A stretch of DNA of 64,000 nt from Xylogone sp. PMI_703. Its lineage: Eukaryota; Ascomycota; Leotiomycetes. Every line of letters starts with the position of its first letter. Position 1 is the first letter of the stretch. This document shows positions 1 through 9,621 of the stretch, one piece after another. A program made the position numbers and the translations under genes. The stretch covers positions 2,604,001 to 2,668,000 of the forward strand of contig JAJTUQ010000001.1 of NCBI GenBank assembly GCA_021399445.1, given 5' to 3'. A model generated the notes under the pieces. That model worked only from the letters and a program-made list of their open reading frames with translations. It was not told where the DNA came from and did not search any database.

Positions 1-230
1 GTTAAGGTTGATAGGTAGGAGATGTGATTGTGGCAAAGTCTTTCGCGAGCGACACCATTTATGATGGTGGCTATAAGAGAACCGAGAAAAATGGTAATTG
101 CAAGGGCAAGAAATGAGCTTCTGAGATAGAATGGAGGCTTTGGTGGTTCGGTGGCGAGATCCTCGGGTTTGTCGCTGTCAGATGTGGAAGTTTGGAGCTT
201 CCGGTATAACCACTTTGGCTTTTGATACAT
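1..230 (-). CDS. UstYa/DUF3328-family protein, N-terminal part (cut by window edge)
   Basis: The reading frame opens with an ATG at 230-228 and runs to the window edge without a stop, giving 76 complete codons. It has a short basic, proline-rich cytosolic N-terminus, then one membrane span (about residues 42-60, LALAITIFLGSLIATII). This is followed by a luminal Cys-x2-His-x-Ser-Tyr pattern (CHNHISYLST). That order (short tail, single span, then a Cys/His 'C..H.S.Y' motif) is how UstYa/DUF3328 proteins start. These are fungal enzymes that oxidatively cyclise RiPP core peptides in the secretory pathway. The catalytic HxxHC motifs would lie outside the window, so function cannot be confirmed. 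It sits in the same AT-rich block as the other UstYa-like copies and the peptide precursors. Family assignment rests on pattern recognition and is reasonably but not fully secure. Confidence 0.62.
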   Translation of the reverse strand, partial: MYQKPKWLYRKLQTSTSDSDKPEDLATEPPKPPFYLRSSFLALAITIFLGSLIATIINGVARERLCHNHISYLSTL

Positions 231-2142
231 GAATACAGTAACGAATACTGCGAGTAGATGATATTTCCCCAATAGAGAAACCTATAAAGCTAGGTGTTGG
301 TTATCTATACTACAACCTACCCCTTCAGAATAATGAATGGGATCGATTTGCGAGTCTGTAATAAGAACACTGGGAAAGATCGCGAGATGGGGAAGGAATG
401 GGTGGAGGAGGTAAGGGAAGTGTGTAAATTTGCGAGGTAGGGCAAGCACCTTAGAAAAACGAGGAGGAAGTCACAGTACAGCCGTGCTGTTAGGTGGCCG
501 GGAGAAAGGGACCCCATGGCGTGGGACCCTTTGGACTCCTTCGTATACAGAACTAGGGAAAACATGCACACCAGGGCATTCCATCTTCGCCAAGAATATC
601 ACAAATGCTGAAAGCAGGGCCATACCCGCATCACCGTTGAAGTAAGATGCGGCATGGTTGAATGTACATGATAGAATACAGGGGCCCACATATGTTATGA
701 TAGATGCCATTTCTGACTTAAGGTGGAGAAACAGTAGATTAGTAAACATACATCCTTAATCTGTCCAAGGACGAAGATTCACCTTCTTTATACGGAAATC
801 CGGAACAGGAACTTAAAGTAAGGATGGGTGGAGAATAAGCTAAGCCTTATATAGCATACAGTAATGAGACGGGGCCAGAGTTATCACTTGTAATGGTACA
901 GTATGGCCCGGTCTAGAACAAGGGATTACCTACTATGGTCTCTACAATTAGATAATCCACCGAAAATAACAGAATACATGCCGATGATACCAATTATGTA
1001 GTCAGGACTTGGCAGCAACATCTTAATGGTACTAAACCTAACCAAGCAACTGAAAGGCCAGAGGTAGGCAACTACAACCCAGGTATGAGAGTTGTATACT
1101 TATATAAAACATGCAAAATTAAGAGCTAGAAGGGATTTCCTTGGAACGCTGCCTAAATTAATTTTGAAGTCAGCAAATCTCTAGATTAGAGCTAGATCAA
1201 TCGGACTGATATTCAAGAATCGGAGCATCAAAGTTAGTAGTGAGATGAATCCTCCTGTCATGTTTGATCCAGTTAAAGTACGGTCTCTAGATTCTATATC
1301 TACACAATCACTCTAATTTTATACACTTCTTCTGCCGTATTAACCATGTATGTTCATTCCTTCGGGCGTATTATTACTAACCTGATGCAGGTCAGTTCAT
1401 TATCTCAGTAGCTCGTATCTTTTGCAAGTATGCGTTGGGTTAAAGTTAGGCTGGTATTCTTGTCTAATCTGGTTGTACCGGAAGCCAATAATACCAATGT
1501 CGTCATGACAGGTTAACACTTGGCGGAGGTAGTCTATACAGTGATTTCTATACGTATCAGTAATTGCCCGCGGATATGATGTAAGACTTGGAGAGGAGTA
1601 GGGAGAGAGTACACACCACTATGGTTTACCTTATTTATGTGTTTTTCTAACCACGGTTCCCGAGGTGAGATCCTTGGAAGACCAATAACGGATCTAGTTG
1701 CTTGTTTAACACCATAGTCGGGTTCCTTGACATGAATTCCTATATTCCGCGCTCCTCTATGTCTGTCTAATGTACTCTAAAATGGGTAGCAAGTATTCCA
1801 CATTCCTACAATATCAGCACTAGTAGGACTCCTAATATAATGCCTATTACTATTGGTACAGCCTCCACCTTGCATTAGCTTCGGGTGTACCCCCTCCCCT
1901 AGGTGCTTATCCGGAATGCAAGGACCTCGGCCCAGTGAGCTTAGGGAAGTACTCCCGCAAGTAACTTAACGTGAATATATAATTATGTTATTTAACGCAT
2001 CCTAACAACATCGCTGCAACATGCGTCAAGGTGAACGTGGGGCTAGACAACCCTATCATACCCTATTCCAACTTCTCAATTAAAGCCTCCTTCAAATCCC
2101 GCAGTCCGAATACCGATACTTCTTCACCCAGTCATACAATGC
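231..2142. other. No recognisable gene; AT-rich spacer
   Basis: Only short open frames (all below about 95 codons) are present on either strand and none matches a family I recognise. Base composition is AT-rich and stop-dense, as in repeat-induced decay. The first few hundred bases contain the promoter side of the left-edge UstYa-like gene. Confidence 0.5.
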
Positions 2143-2409
2143 CTAATAGCCTTGACACTGATGCAGATTCTCATAGCCATCTACTTCGTGAAACCCTGCC
2201 TCGAATAGTCCTAGTGTGTTATCCGCTGCACACATAATGCTCTGTCGTAGATAGGCAAAGCAGCGCATCGTGCGCATCTCACTTTCCACATTACTGTCAG
2301 GAGTGGCGCAGTACCCATGATGGAGGAGGTATAGACAAGGAAGCTGGTCGAAAGTAGTATTTACCCGTTCCATTTGTGTCCGTTTCACCGACGCCCAGGG
2401 GCACCTCAC
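2143..2409 (-). pseudogene. UstYa/DUF3328 C-terminal remnant with all four motif histidines replaced
   Basis: An open frame of 88 codons matches the C-terminal half of a UstYa/DUF3328 protein. The tracts TFDQLPCLYLLHHGY and RCFAYLRQSIMCAADNTL, followed by a terminal HQC, are hallmarks of the family. The family normally carries two HxxHC motifs. Here the first reads DQLPC (2335-2349) and the second RTMRC (2260-2274), so both cysteines remain but all four histidines are gone. No N-terminal tail, membrane span or upstream exon can be joined to it; its first codons only partly fit the family. It is therefore either a decayed fragment or a non-catalytic relative. Loss of exactly the four metal or catalytic histidines, while the surroundings stay conserved, is odd. 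Upstream sequence at 2410-3500 shows no coding signal that I can trust. Confidence 0.7.
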
Positions 2410-3501
2410 CCGCCGTTCCCAACTTCTCCAGACTTACAAATCCTTTGCCCTCTTATGTAGCACGAGTGATCAGTATAGGATTAACAGATCTACGCTGGAG
2501 TGGTCAAATATGGTAGATACTTGGTATCAGATCTGCCCAAGCCGGAAATTAAAAGCTGTTTTGTCATTCAAACCCCGGATGCTAAACTTTCTGCGTGTTC
2601 TGGGTAGTTTGGAAGGCAATTTCTTAGCTCCATGAGGCTCCCAGCTTATTTAGCTACTCTTGCTTACGTGTACACTCAAATATACAATATATAGCCCGGT
2701 AGGTTGATAAAACTGCAGGTACTGAGTCAAGCTCGTTATTCAGGGCAGGTGGCTAAGGTACAGCAGGTACATATAAGTGGTTAATTGAGGTCGCAGAAAA
2801 GGAGACGGAAAATATTGTCGTTATACGAATATACGAATATACGATAATGTAACCCTATCGCAGATTCTTGACTCTAGTTATCTCCCTCCGGAATGATGCA
2901 ACTCAAACACCAAAATTAGACTCGATGTCATGGTAGGTATTTGCGAGTGCTCAGTGGATTCCGATAACAGCCGCAAAAGCCTTATTCCTTTCTTTGGGTA
3001 TCACTTTTCTGGTAAAATTATTCAAATCCCGAAGATTGAAAGGATTATAACTCTTGAGTCATTTTCTGGCATTTTAGGCGCTACGTATTTTACCTCCTGC
3101 CAGGGTGCTTCGTATAATAGCACGCATGGTCAGTCACTGCTTATACCTATTACAGTCATGATTATTTGTGATTGTAGATTCTAGTCCATGATTTATACGT
3201 ACTTTATACGTTCCCCTCCTGCGGACCCTAACACATATGATTTGAATCAAGAAAAACACTAGCTACAGAACGACAACATTCTGCTCTAAATAAAACCTTG
3301 ACATCACGAATTCGCTCAACCAGCGTTACTAATTCCGTCATCTCTCTCTGTTACTAGAAACTCCCGTATCCACATGGAGTAAACTGTCTCCCAATATGCG
3401 TACTTACCGGGTCATTACCCAGCCACTCTCCCTCCGTAATACCATCTCGCAATGCATTGTATTGTTACAAGCTGCGAGATAGCTATCCGAGGTCAACCCC
3501 C
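2410..3501. other. No recognisable gene
   Basis: AT-rich spacer with short random frames only. A short direct repeat of tatacgaa units lies at about 2822-2845. Missing 5' exons of the 2143-2409 remnant would be expected here, but I could not identify them. Confidence 0.45.
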
Positions 3502-4038
3502 TCATGAGCGCGGGATGCATTTGCGCCATTGAAACGTACAGTGCACATCATGGAACTCCACGATACCCAGGCGTCAAAGCTTCCCGTTCGTATATCGTCC
3601 ATCAAGATCAGCTCCCCTTGACCTATCTCTCCGTAGTACGCAGTGTACCATTTGAAGCCACGCGCCGTTTCGAACTCGGCAGTCAGCTCATGGTCGTAGC
3701 ATGCTGGGTCCACTCAGATAAAGCTCATAGTATCAAAATGGAGCCGAGTGATTTGGCTTCGGGGACCGATGATCTACAGCTATAGAAGAAGTCTTTGGAT
3801 TGCCAGACTTGGTTAGTGGATGTGACCGGGGCGGTGGATAGTTTTGCTGTGAGAAGGTAGAGGACGACGCCGGAGCAGGTAAACAATACGAGTGTAAGTC
3901 AGGAGATGGGCAGATTCACCGGCAATAATCGCCATTTGTAACCTAGGGGGTTCTTTTGACGATGAGACTGCTGCTCTTCTTCCTCCTATGAGATCTGCAT
4001 GTCGTGTAAAAAGAGTATTTTTCCGTCTCCAGCTGCAT
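3502..4038 (-). pseudogene. Decayed membrane-anchored protein of the UstYa-like 'C-x-x-S…EA…CYDxEL…HC' family
   Basis: Pieces in different frames line up, in order, with a fungal secondary-metabolite membrane family. They are: a basic N-terminus from an ATG at 4038-4036; a hydrophobic span (LTLVLFTCSGVVLYLL); a luminal YSCRSSVPEAKSLG block; a VDPACYDHELTAEFE block; and a C-terminal EFHDVHCTFQWRK block carrying the HxxHC-like motif. The frame is broken at several places: a stop before the span, a stop inside it (PIS then TGA), and a TGA at 3714-3716 where the family has tryptophan. There are also frame changes before the Phe-Asp and before the His-Cys block. It is not translatable as it stands. 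Proteins of this pattern often sit beside UstYa genes, which fits the neighbouring remnants. The exact family name is my inference from the motif pattern. Confidence 0.6.
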
Positions 4039-5894
4039 AGTGTAATCGGACTCGATACCAATTAATGATTGTGAGCTCTTCATTTCAGATTATCCAGTTA
4101 GCGGGCTTGGAATGTTAAGTTTGAATCAGATTATAAAGGACTATTGATAGTTAGGTAATAGTAATCATACCTTCACCGACATTAATATGTTATGGTGATG
4201 GTGATATTTAAGGTAAACATGCAGTGAAAGACAATAAGTTTGGACATGAAGTATAGCTGAACAAAGCAAAATCACTACTCTCAATGTAAAATAAGGAAGT
4301 GGAATGGAAATGAACTGGGTGCCGAGAACATATCTGGCATAAGAGAGGAGAAACCTACCTCTCGGACGCACATACAGTAGTTAATCGTCAGGCCCTTGCC
4401 AGCTCGTCGCTCAATTACTCCCTGATCACCCCAATATATTTCTCATCCGCAACACCGTTACACTCGCTCGCAGATCACAGCCACCTCAGTCAATACTTTT
4501 ATTCTGAAGCCCCTACATGAATTAATTATATTACCACGCATAATACGAATACTGCTCACGCTCAAATTTAAGCCTGCCACATTAATATTTCTATGTGCTC
4601 TGACGAGACTTACAGGAAAGTTACCTAGCGTGTATGAGGTATCACGAACCATCCTGCATAGGTAAGAGACTCGTACCTGGCATACGCAAACAATTGTCCG
4701 CTTAACATGGTTTAAGGGGACTAGATTGAAAAGCGCAGGAGTTGTTTGCACCTTCCACTATACATTATTGCTCATCATTGTACAGTATGATGTCTGATAA
4801 AGCTATGATGACGCACACCGCTCGGTCCTACAGCTGTTTAATTGTAACCAAAGCCCCCTCATATTATACTTATCTAGATTAAGTAATTCGAAGGACCTAC
4901 AGTGAGGTCATGTTCATTTTGGGATGGATAACATGGTTGTATTGTCCGTGTCATTTGAAATTAGAACCCATGAGAAGGGTTATTGCCACTGTGATGCCAT
5001 AGTGAAACTATCTGGTCATTGCCTACTTGGGAATGATAGATCCATATATTTACAAAACTATTCCTAAAATAACCGTCTGAGCTACGAATCCCCTACTTCA
5101 AATGAAGAAGTCCTTGGCCCGAAGCTGTGCGTATTTACATAGCCTCGATAGCGTGAAGAGCCCATCCGTGTGTATATGTTATGGTAAATACAAAATATTA
5201 GCCAAGTACAATTCACGGTTTTAGTATTTCTATTTTAACAATATAGAGACAAACTATTTGTGTAAATCAGTAATGCAAATAGATACAAGGTCATAAGGAC
5301 TTTGTATCACTGTTACACACGCCATTATACGAACAAGGTAGACCGAGGCTTAATTCCCTGTGAGGAAATGACCGGTTTCCGAAGGCATAGTCTAAGGCCA
5401 ACAACCGAATATCCGGAGATATAAAGCACTCCATTATGCCTATGTATATAGCTCTACTTGACCACTATTCTCTGACTTTTACTCTTCGGTTCGACTAGTC
5501 TTAGCTATACGAGTAATTAGATGCTACGTTGCCATTCTTTATAACCAATACCCTGTAAAATAGAATTATGATAAACTAGTAACTAGTACAACAGCGAATG
5601 GAAGTTGCAAGCATCATAGACTGTCTGTAGAATGATTACTTTGAAACACATGACAGGATGACAGGGAAATGTACGTAAAACGTTATAACGTTACAGCGTA
5701 GACCAAATCGGACAAAATACATCAGCCTGCGGCCGAACAGAACTTCTAAGCTTATATACCAGCTGCTTATCCCTCATCCCTTACTACTTCCTAAGCATTC
5801 ATCCCCAATAGTCATCTTTACTTTCGCCACTTGAGCCTGTCTACTTACTTCAAAATCTAACCCTCAGAGTCCCAACTAGCATATCAGCAGCAAC
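4039..5894. other. No recognisable gene; AT-rich spacer
   Basis: Stop-rich AT-rich DNA. The open frames at 4165-4371 and 4458-4751 (minus strand) have no recognisable domain. The last about 100 bases, pyrimidine-rich with CA-rich stretches, look like a normal fungal promoter and leader for the secreted peptide gene that follows. Confidence 0.45.
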
Positions 5895-6107
5895 ATGAAG
5901 TACTCTATTATACTCTCCCTCGCTCTGTTGAATATTGCACTTGGTGTGCCATTAGCCTCAAAACGCGAGGTTGGCGTCGTTAGCTTCCGAGGTGCATACA
6001 ACGATGAAGACAAGCGTGCTGTAAGCTTCGAGCGCGGAATCAATGAGCCTAATGAGGTCGGCCAGAGCTCAAGGCTCTTGCGATTTGAGAACATGCCACC
6101 ATGTTGA
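5895..6107 (+). CDS. Small secreted protein with Kex2 sites; possible decayed RiPP precursor
   Basis: The ATG at 5895 opens a 70-residue protein with a clear signal peptide (MKYSIILSLALLNIALG, cleavage near Gly-Val-Pro). Two dibasic LysArg sites follow (ASKR and EDKR). The segments after them resemble each other: VVSFRGAYND and AVSFERGINE. A third related segment (reading VGFQGAYK) lies after the stop, at about 6112-6135, in another frame. It could be reached by an intron from the GTAAGC after the second KR to the CAG at about 6122, or it may be lost through decay. Kex2-processed repeat proteins are precursors of dikaritin-type RiPPs, and Gly-Ala-Tyr would be a fitting core because tyrosine is a common cyclisation residue. 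The alternative is an ordinary small secreted effector-like protein. Expression and exact 3' end are uncertain. Confidence 0.55.
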   Translation: MKYSIILSLALLNIALGVPLASKREVGVVSFRGAYNDEDKRAVSFERGINEPNEVGQSSRLLRFENMPPC

Positions 6108-8870
6108 TAGGGTTGGCTTTCAGGGCGCTTACAAGGGAGGTAGGAGGTTTCTGTGAGTCTGGTTGTGGATCTCGGACGAAATACCTAGGGTAAAGCAGCT
6201 AAGGGGGCTGGTAAACAGAAGAAGGAAAGAATATCGGGAATATGGTTACGTTTTGATATGTTTCGGTAAACTCAGTGATATAGAAGCTTGTTTATCCTTT
6301 GGCCTAGTTGTTGAATGTTAGTTGCTACCTGATGCTGGCATCTGCCTGAGTACAAACTTCTTGAGCATCCACTTTAATGATTCACTTAGATGTTAACCTT
6401 TCCTGTACCCCTTCTCGGCACTAATCTGGTAATATCCTCCAAATCAATGCTCCTATCGTCATCTGCACGGATTCGGAGTCGTTGTATGAAAGTCTGGTTA
6501 AATTGGGAACGACGAACGAGAGACGATTGACGGTAGACGTTATGTAATTGACAGCGGCCCACGAGAGACGTGATGCGATCGGGGATTCCCACAGGAAGTA
6601 TTCCTTTTCAGGGAAGCGGTTATTTGTGAGAAGTTTTAAGTTCAAGGAAATGAGTTGTTTCCTTATTATACAACTCACTACAAGAAGAATTAGAAGTTAT
6701 CACTAGTCTGTGTCAGCATCCCATTGGCCATAACACTCTATAATCTTATATTTTATCACAGCGGATGGTTTATATTACAATAAGTCAGACATACAGTGAA
6801 TTAACATGAAACCAATTCATTCTCAATTCACCCAATTTTTCCAAACCAGTACCACAATTCACCTAATTCACCATCCAAGAAATCCCATGCCTTACAAAAT
6901 TCTGCGTTCTCCCAACCTCAACCCGTGAAGTAGTTTCAAGCATTCTTTTCAGTGTCTGCATAAGTTTTGTCTTCGAGAAGTCATGTCTTCCAGCCCAGGA
7001 GTCTAGACAGATGCGATAAAAGGCTAGGATCGATGGCGAGTCACGGTGAAACAAAAGGAAGATGATCATACGAGACATTGTTGTCATTATCTCCTCTCAT
7101 CCTCACTCCGATTTCTGTTGCTGGTATTGTCGTTGTCGAAATACTTATAGCTCATTCTCGCTACTAGGGTCCGCGCTAGTGCAGTGAACTTTGTTATTGC
7201 TGGATATATATGTAGAGATTGAGCGGCCTAAACGTTCTTCGTCTAAGAAGTTATGCACACCTGTTCCCGTTGATTTTCAGTTCAGTCTTCAAAAGATTTC
7301 AACAAAAAAAACCCCCCTTTTAACAGAATTTCGATTAAGATAGTAAGAGCGAGGTCGTACCTATCGCTTCCAAAGCTTGGCCACTAACAGACCTAGTAGG
7401 CTAGCTCTTTCTCTCATCTCAATCATAGCCGCATTTCTCGCACCATAGACCTTCATCATTGCAGCTATGGGGGCAATCGATTCGTTTGCCATTTCCCTTT
7501 GTACATCTCGGATTGCCGCGTCCATTGTTTGGTAGAATAATCCACTCTCGTCACGATATCATGGGGCCATCCATCGGTCCCATATTACCATCGTACCATT
7601 CAAGCCCAGGAAAACAGTGCTGCAAGATGTATTCCAAAGCTTTTTGATTCTTCTTAGATAAAACTCTTCGATTTTTGATGTGAATAGATAACCTGATTCT
7701 TGGAACTGATATAGATGTTCTGCCAAATCTTTAATATCCGGAGGTATGAGTAAAACAGTGAGTTAAGCCTGAATTTCAGCTTTTCATTGATGATTCAGGA
7801 CTGATGAGAATAAGGGCAGCGGTTTGAGTCGTGAGATGTAAAAGATGTATCCATTATTACCAATTTTCAGAAGAAAAAAAAAAACAATTGGTCTACTTGG
7901 TACCCTTCAGGCCTATGAAGATGGTGTTAGAAGTAGCCGATTGATTGACTGATGGCACGGATGAAATTATCCATCATTACTAATTTGGTAAAGTCAGTGT
8001 AGTTCTTGTAGTTCTTGTCATTCTTGTAGTTCTTGTCAGGTTTGATCAAGATGTTCCATATTTCTATGAATATTTACCTGTCTAGATCTCTATCTGGGTG
8101 TTTAGCATCTTCTTCCCTCCTTTGATTTGATCTGCTTTAAGTGGTTATCCAGGGTGATTTTAAATACTGCCTGCGCATGGGACCCTAGTTCTAGATATCA
8201 AGCATTTTTCTTCGTGACGTCCCTGATTTCTCGCCTTATAAGATCATTCTGCTTTGATGTAGAAGTGGGGCAAGTATCGAAGAAAGGGAGTACTCCAGAT
8301 TGGGGTTGGAAAACACCACAAAATCCTGGCGAAAGTGAATGCATTCCCGGTTGATGACTACTGACAGTATTTACGTGCTCAGCTGATACCAAAATGGAAT
8401 CTAAGTGAATCACCGCTTTGAATACTTTTTATGAGACTAGTATTTCAAATCAAAATAGTTTCCATTTCTCTATGCCGATCGCCATAAAATCCTCCATTCT
8501 ATGCCTGCCTGCCGCAACCTATTCAGCCCAGTTTCCCATATCCCGTCTCTGGGGAATCAAAATAACAAGTATGAGCGTAAAACAAAAGAGAAGCACGTAG
8601 AAACGAAAATAAAATGATGGCCTGATGAGACTTCAGAATGAAATGAGACGCGAAATATGGTGGCGAAGTAACGCCGGTGCGATGGGTATCGTGTCGGTGA
8701 CCTCGTGAGGAACTTTTTTCAGTGGTCATGTGTGAATGAATGGAGAGGAGAGCAGAAAAAGAAGAGAATGGAAAGAGAGCCCGAAATAGATTTCCCTTCC
8801 AGCTGCGGCTGCAGACTAACAACCACCAATGCTCAACGCTGAATGCCCAACCTTCCCAATCAAGAACAGC
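6108..8870. other. No recognisable gene; AT-rich spacer and 3' flank of the perilipin gene
   Basis: Short frames on the minus strand at 6386-6678 and 6863-7087 look slightly protein-like but match nothing I know. The remainder is stop-rich. About 8420-8870 lies just beyond the stop of the perilipin-like gene and probably includes its 3' UTR. Confidence 0.45.
7998..8039. repeat. Imperfect short tandem repeat (gtagttctt unit)
   Basis: About four and a half imperfect copies of a 9-base unit (gtagttctt, with one gtcattctt variant) stand head to tail in otherwise non-coding DNA. Confidence 0.75.
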
Positions 8871-9621
8871 TTAATTTGCTGGCTTCTCTGGCGCAGACTC
8901 CTTCACCGCAGCCTCAGCTTGCTCCTTCTTCTTTGATAAGAAAGCCGAAGCATAGTTGAGCAAATCCCCGGTGATTCCCAAGCCGGTTGCGAGGAGAGCT
9001 TTTCCCTGGCCGAAGAGACCCTCATCTCCAACCCTCTTGACTTCGGAGTTATACTTGTTCAGGACGTACTCTTTGCCTTCATTTCCCTTCTTAAGTGGGA
9101 AGAAGACAATGCTCTTGCCCTCGGAGTAGAGCTCCTCGGTAGGTTTCTTGATCTGTGGGAAGCGACTGTCAATTGTGGAGAGAGTGTGATCACCAAAGCT
9201 GTCGGCTCTCTGCAGATAAGGCGAGATGTATTGGTATGGGGTATGGAGGTATGGGGCGAATGGCTTGCTGATGCGCTCGTAGCTCTGGGATGTGAGGTCG
9301 ATAGACTTGCGGCCGTATGGGTTGGCCTTGAAGGTCGAGATGGAGTCGTGGACTATTGGGTAGGATGTGAGGTGCTGTAGTAGCTGTTAGCATATCCGCA
9401 CACGAGCAATCAGGTAGCATTGGGGATGGTAGAGAGCAGTGATCTAAAATAGAGATATATGTATGTGTGTGTATGTATATCGGAGAACGTACGTGCAAGA
9501 AGGCGGACGAGGAAGTCTCGCCGTTAACCTGGGCCGCCATTTGGGATTGGGGTTGAGATGAGGAGTTGACAGGCGTGGTGGAGGATGGAGTGGACTCGTT
9601 GGATGGGTCGGCGTGTGGCAT
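8871..9621 (-). CDS. CAP20/perilipin-like lipid-droplet protein
   Basis: Two exons, 9621-9493 and 9374-8871, joined across a 118-nt GT-AG intron, encode about 210 residues. The second exon begins HLTSYPIVHDSISTFKANPYG and continues with the helical segment typical of the fungal CAP20/MPL1 perilipin family, ending in a Lys/Ala-rich tail. Known members coat lipid droplets and control lipid breakdown; in several plant and insect pathogens they are needed for appressorium turgor. The start at 9621 is the first ATG of the exon; a second in-frame ATG (MAAQVNGE, residue 29) gives a protein closer to the usual family length and could be the true start. The gene stands alone in a GC-balanced island between AT-rich blocks and shows no damage. 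No direct link to the RiPP remnants is evident. Confidence 0.87.

Noticed and set aside
317..749. Three overlapping frames near the left edge
   Set aside because: I looked for a transporter or other cluster gene, but no motif supports coding.
6863..7087. Minus-strand frame with somewhat protein-like sequence
   Set aside because: I considered a NACHT/ankyrin-type protein fragment but found no diagnostic motif.
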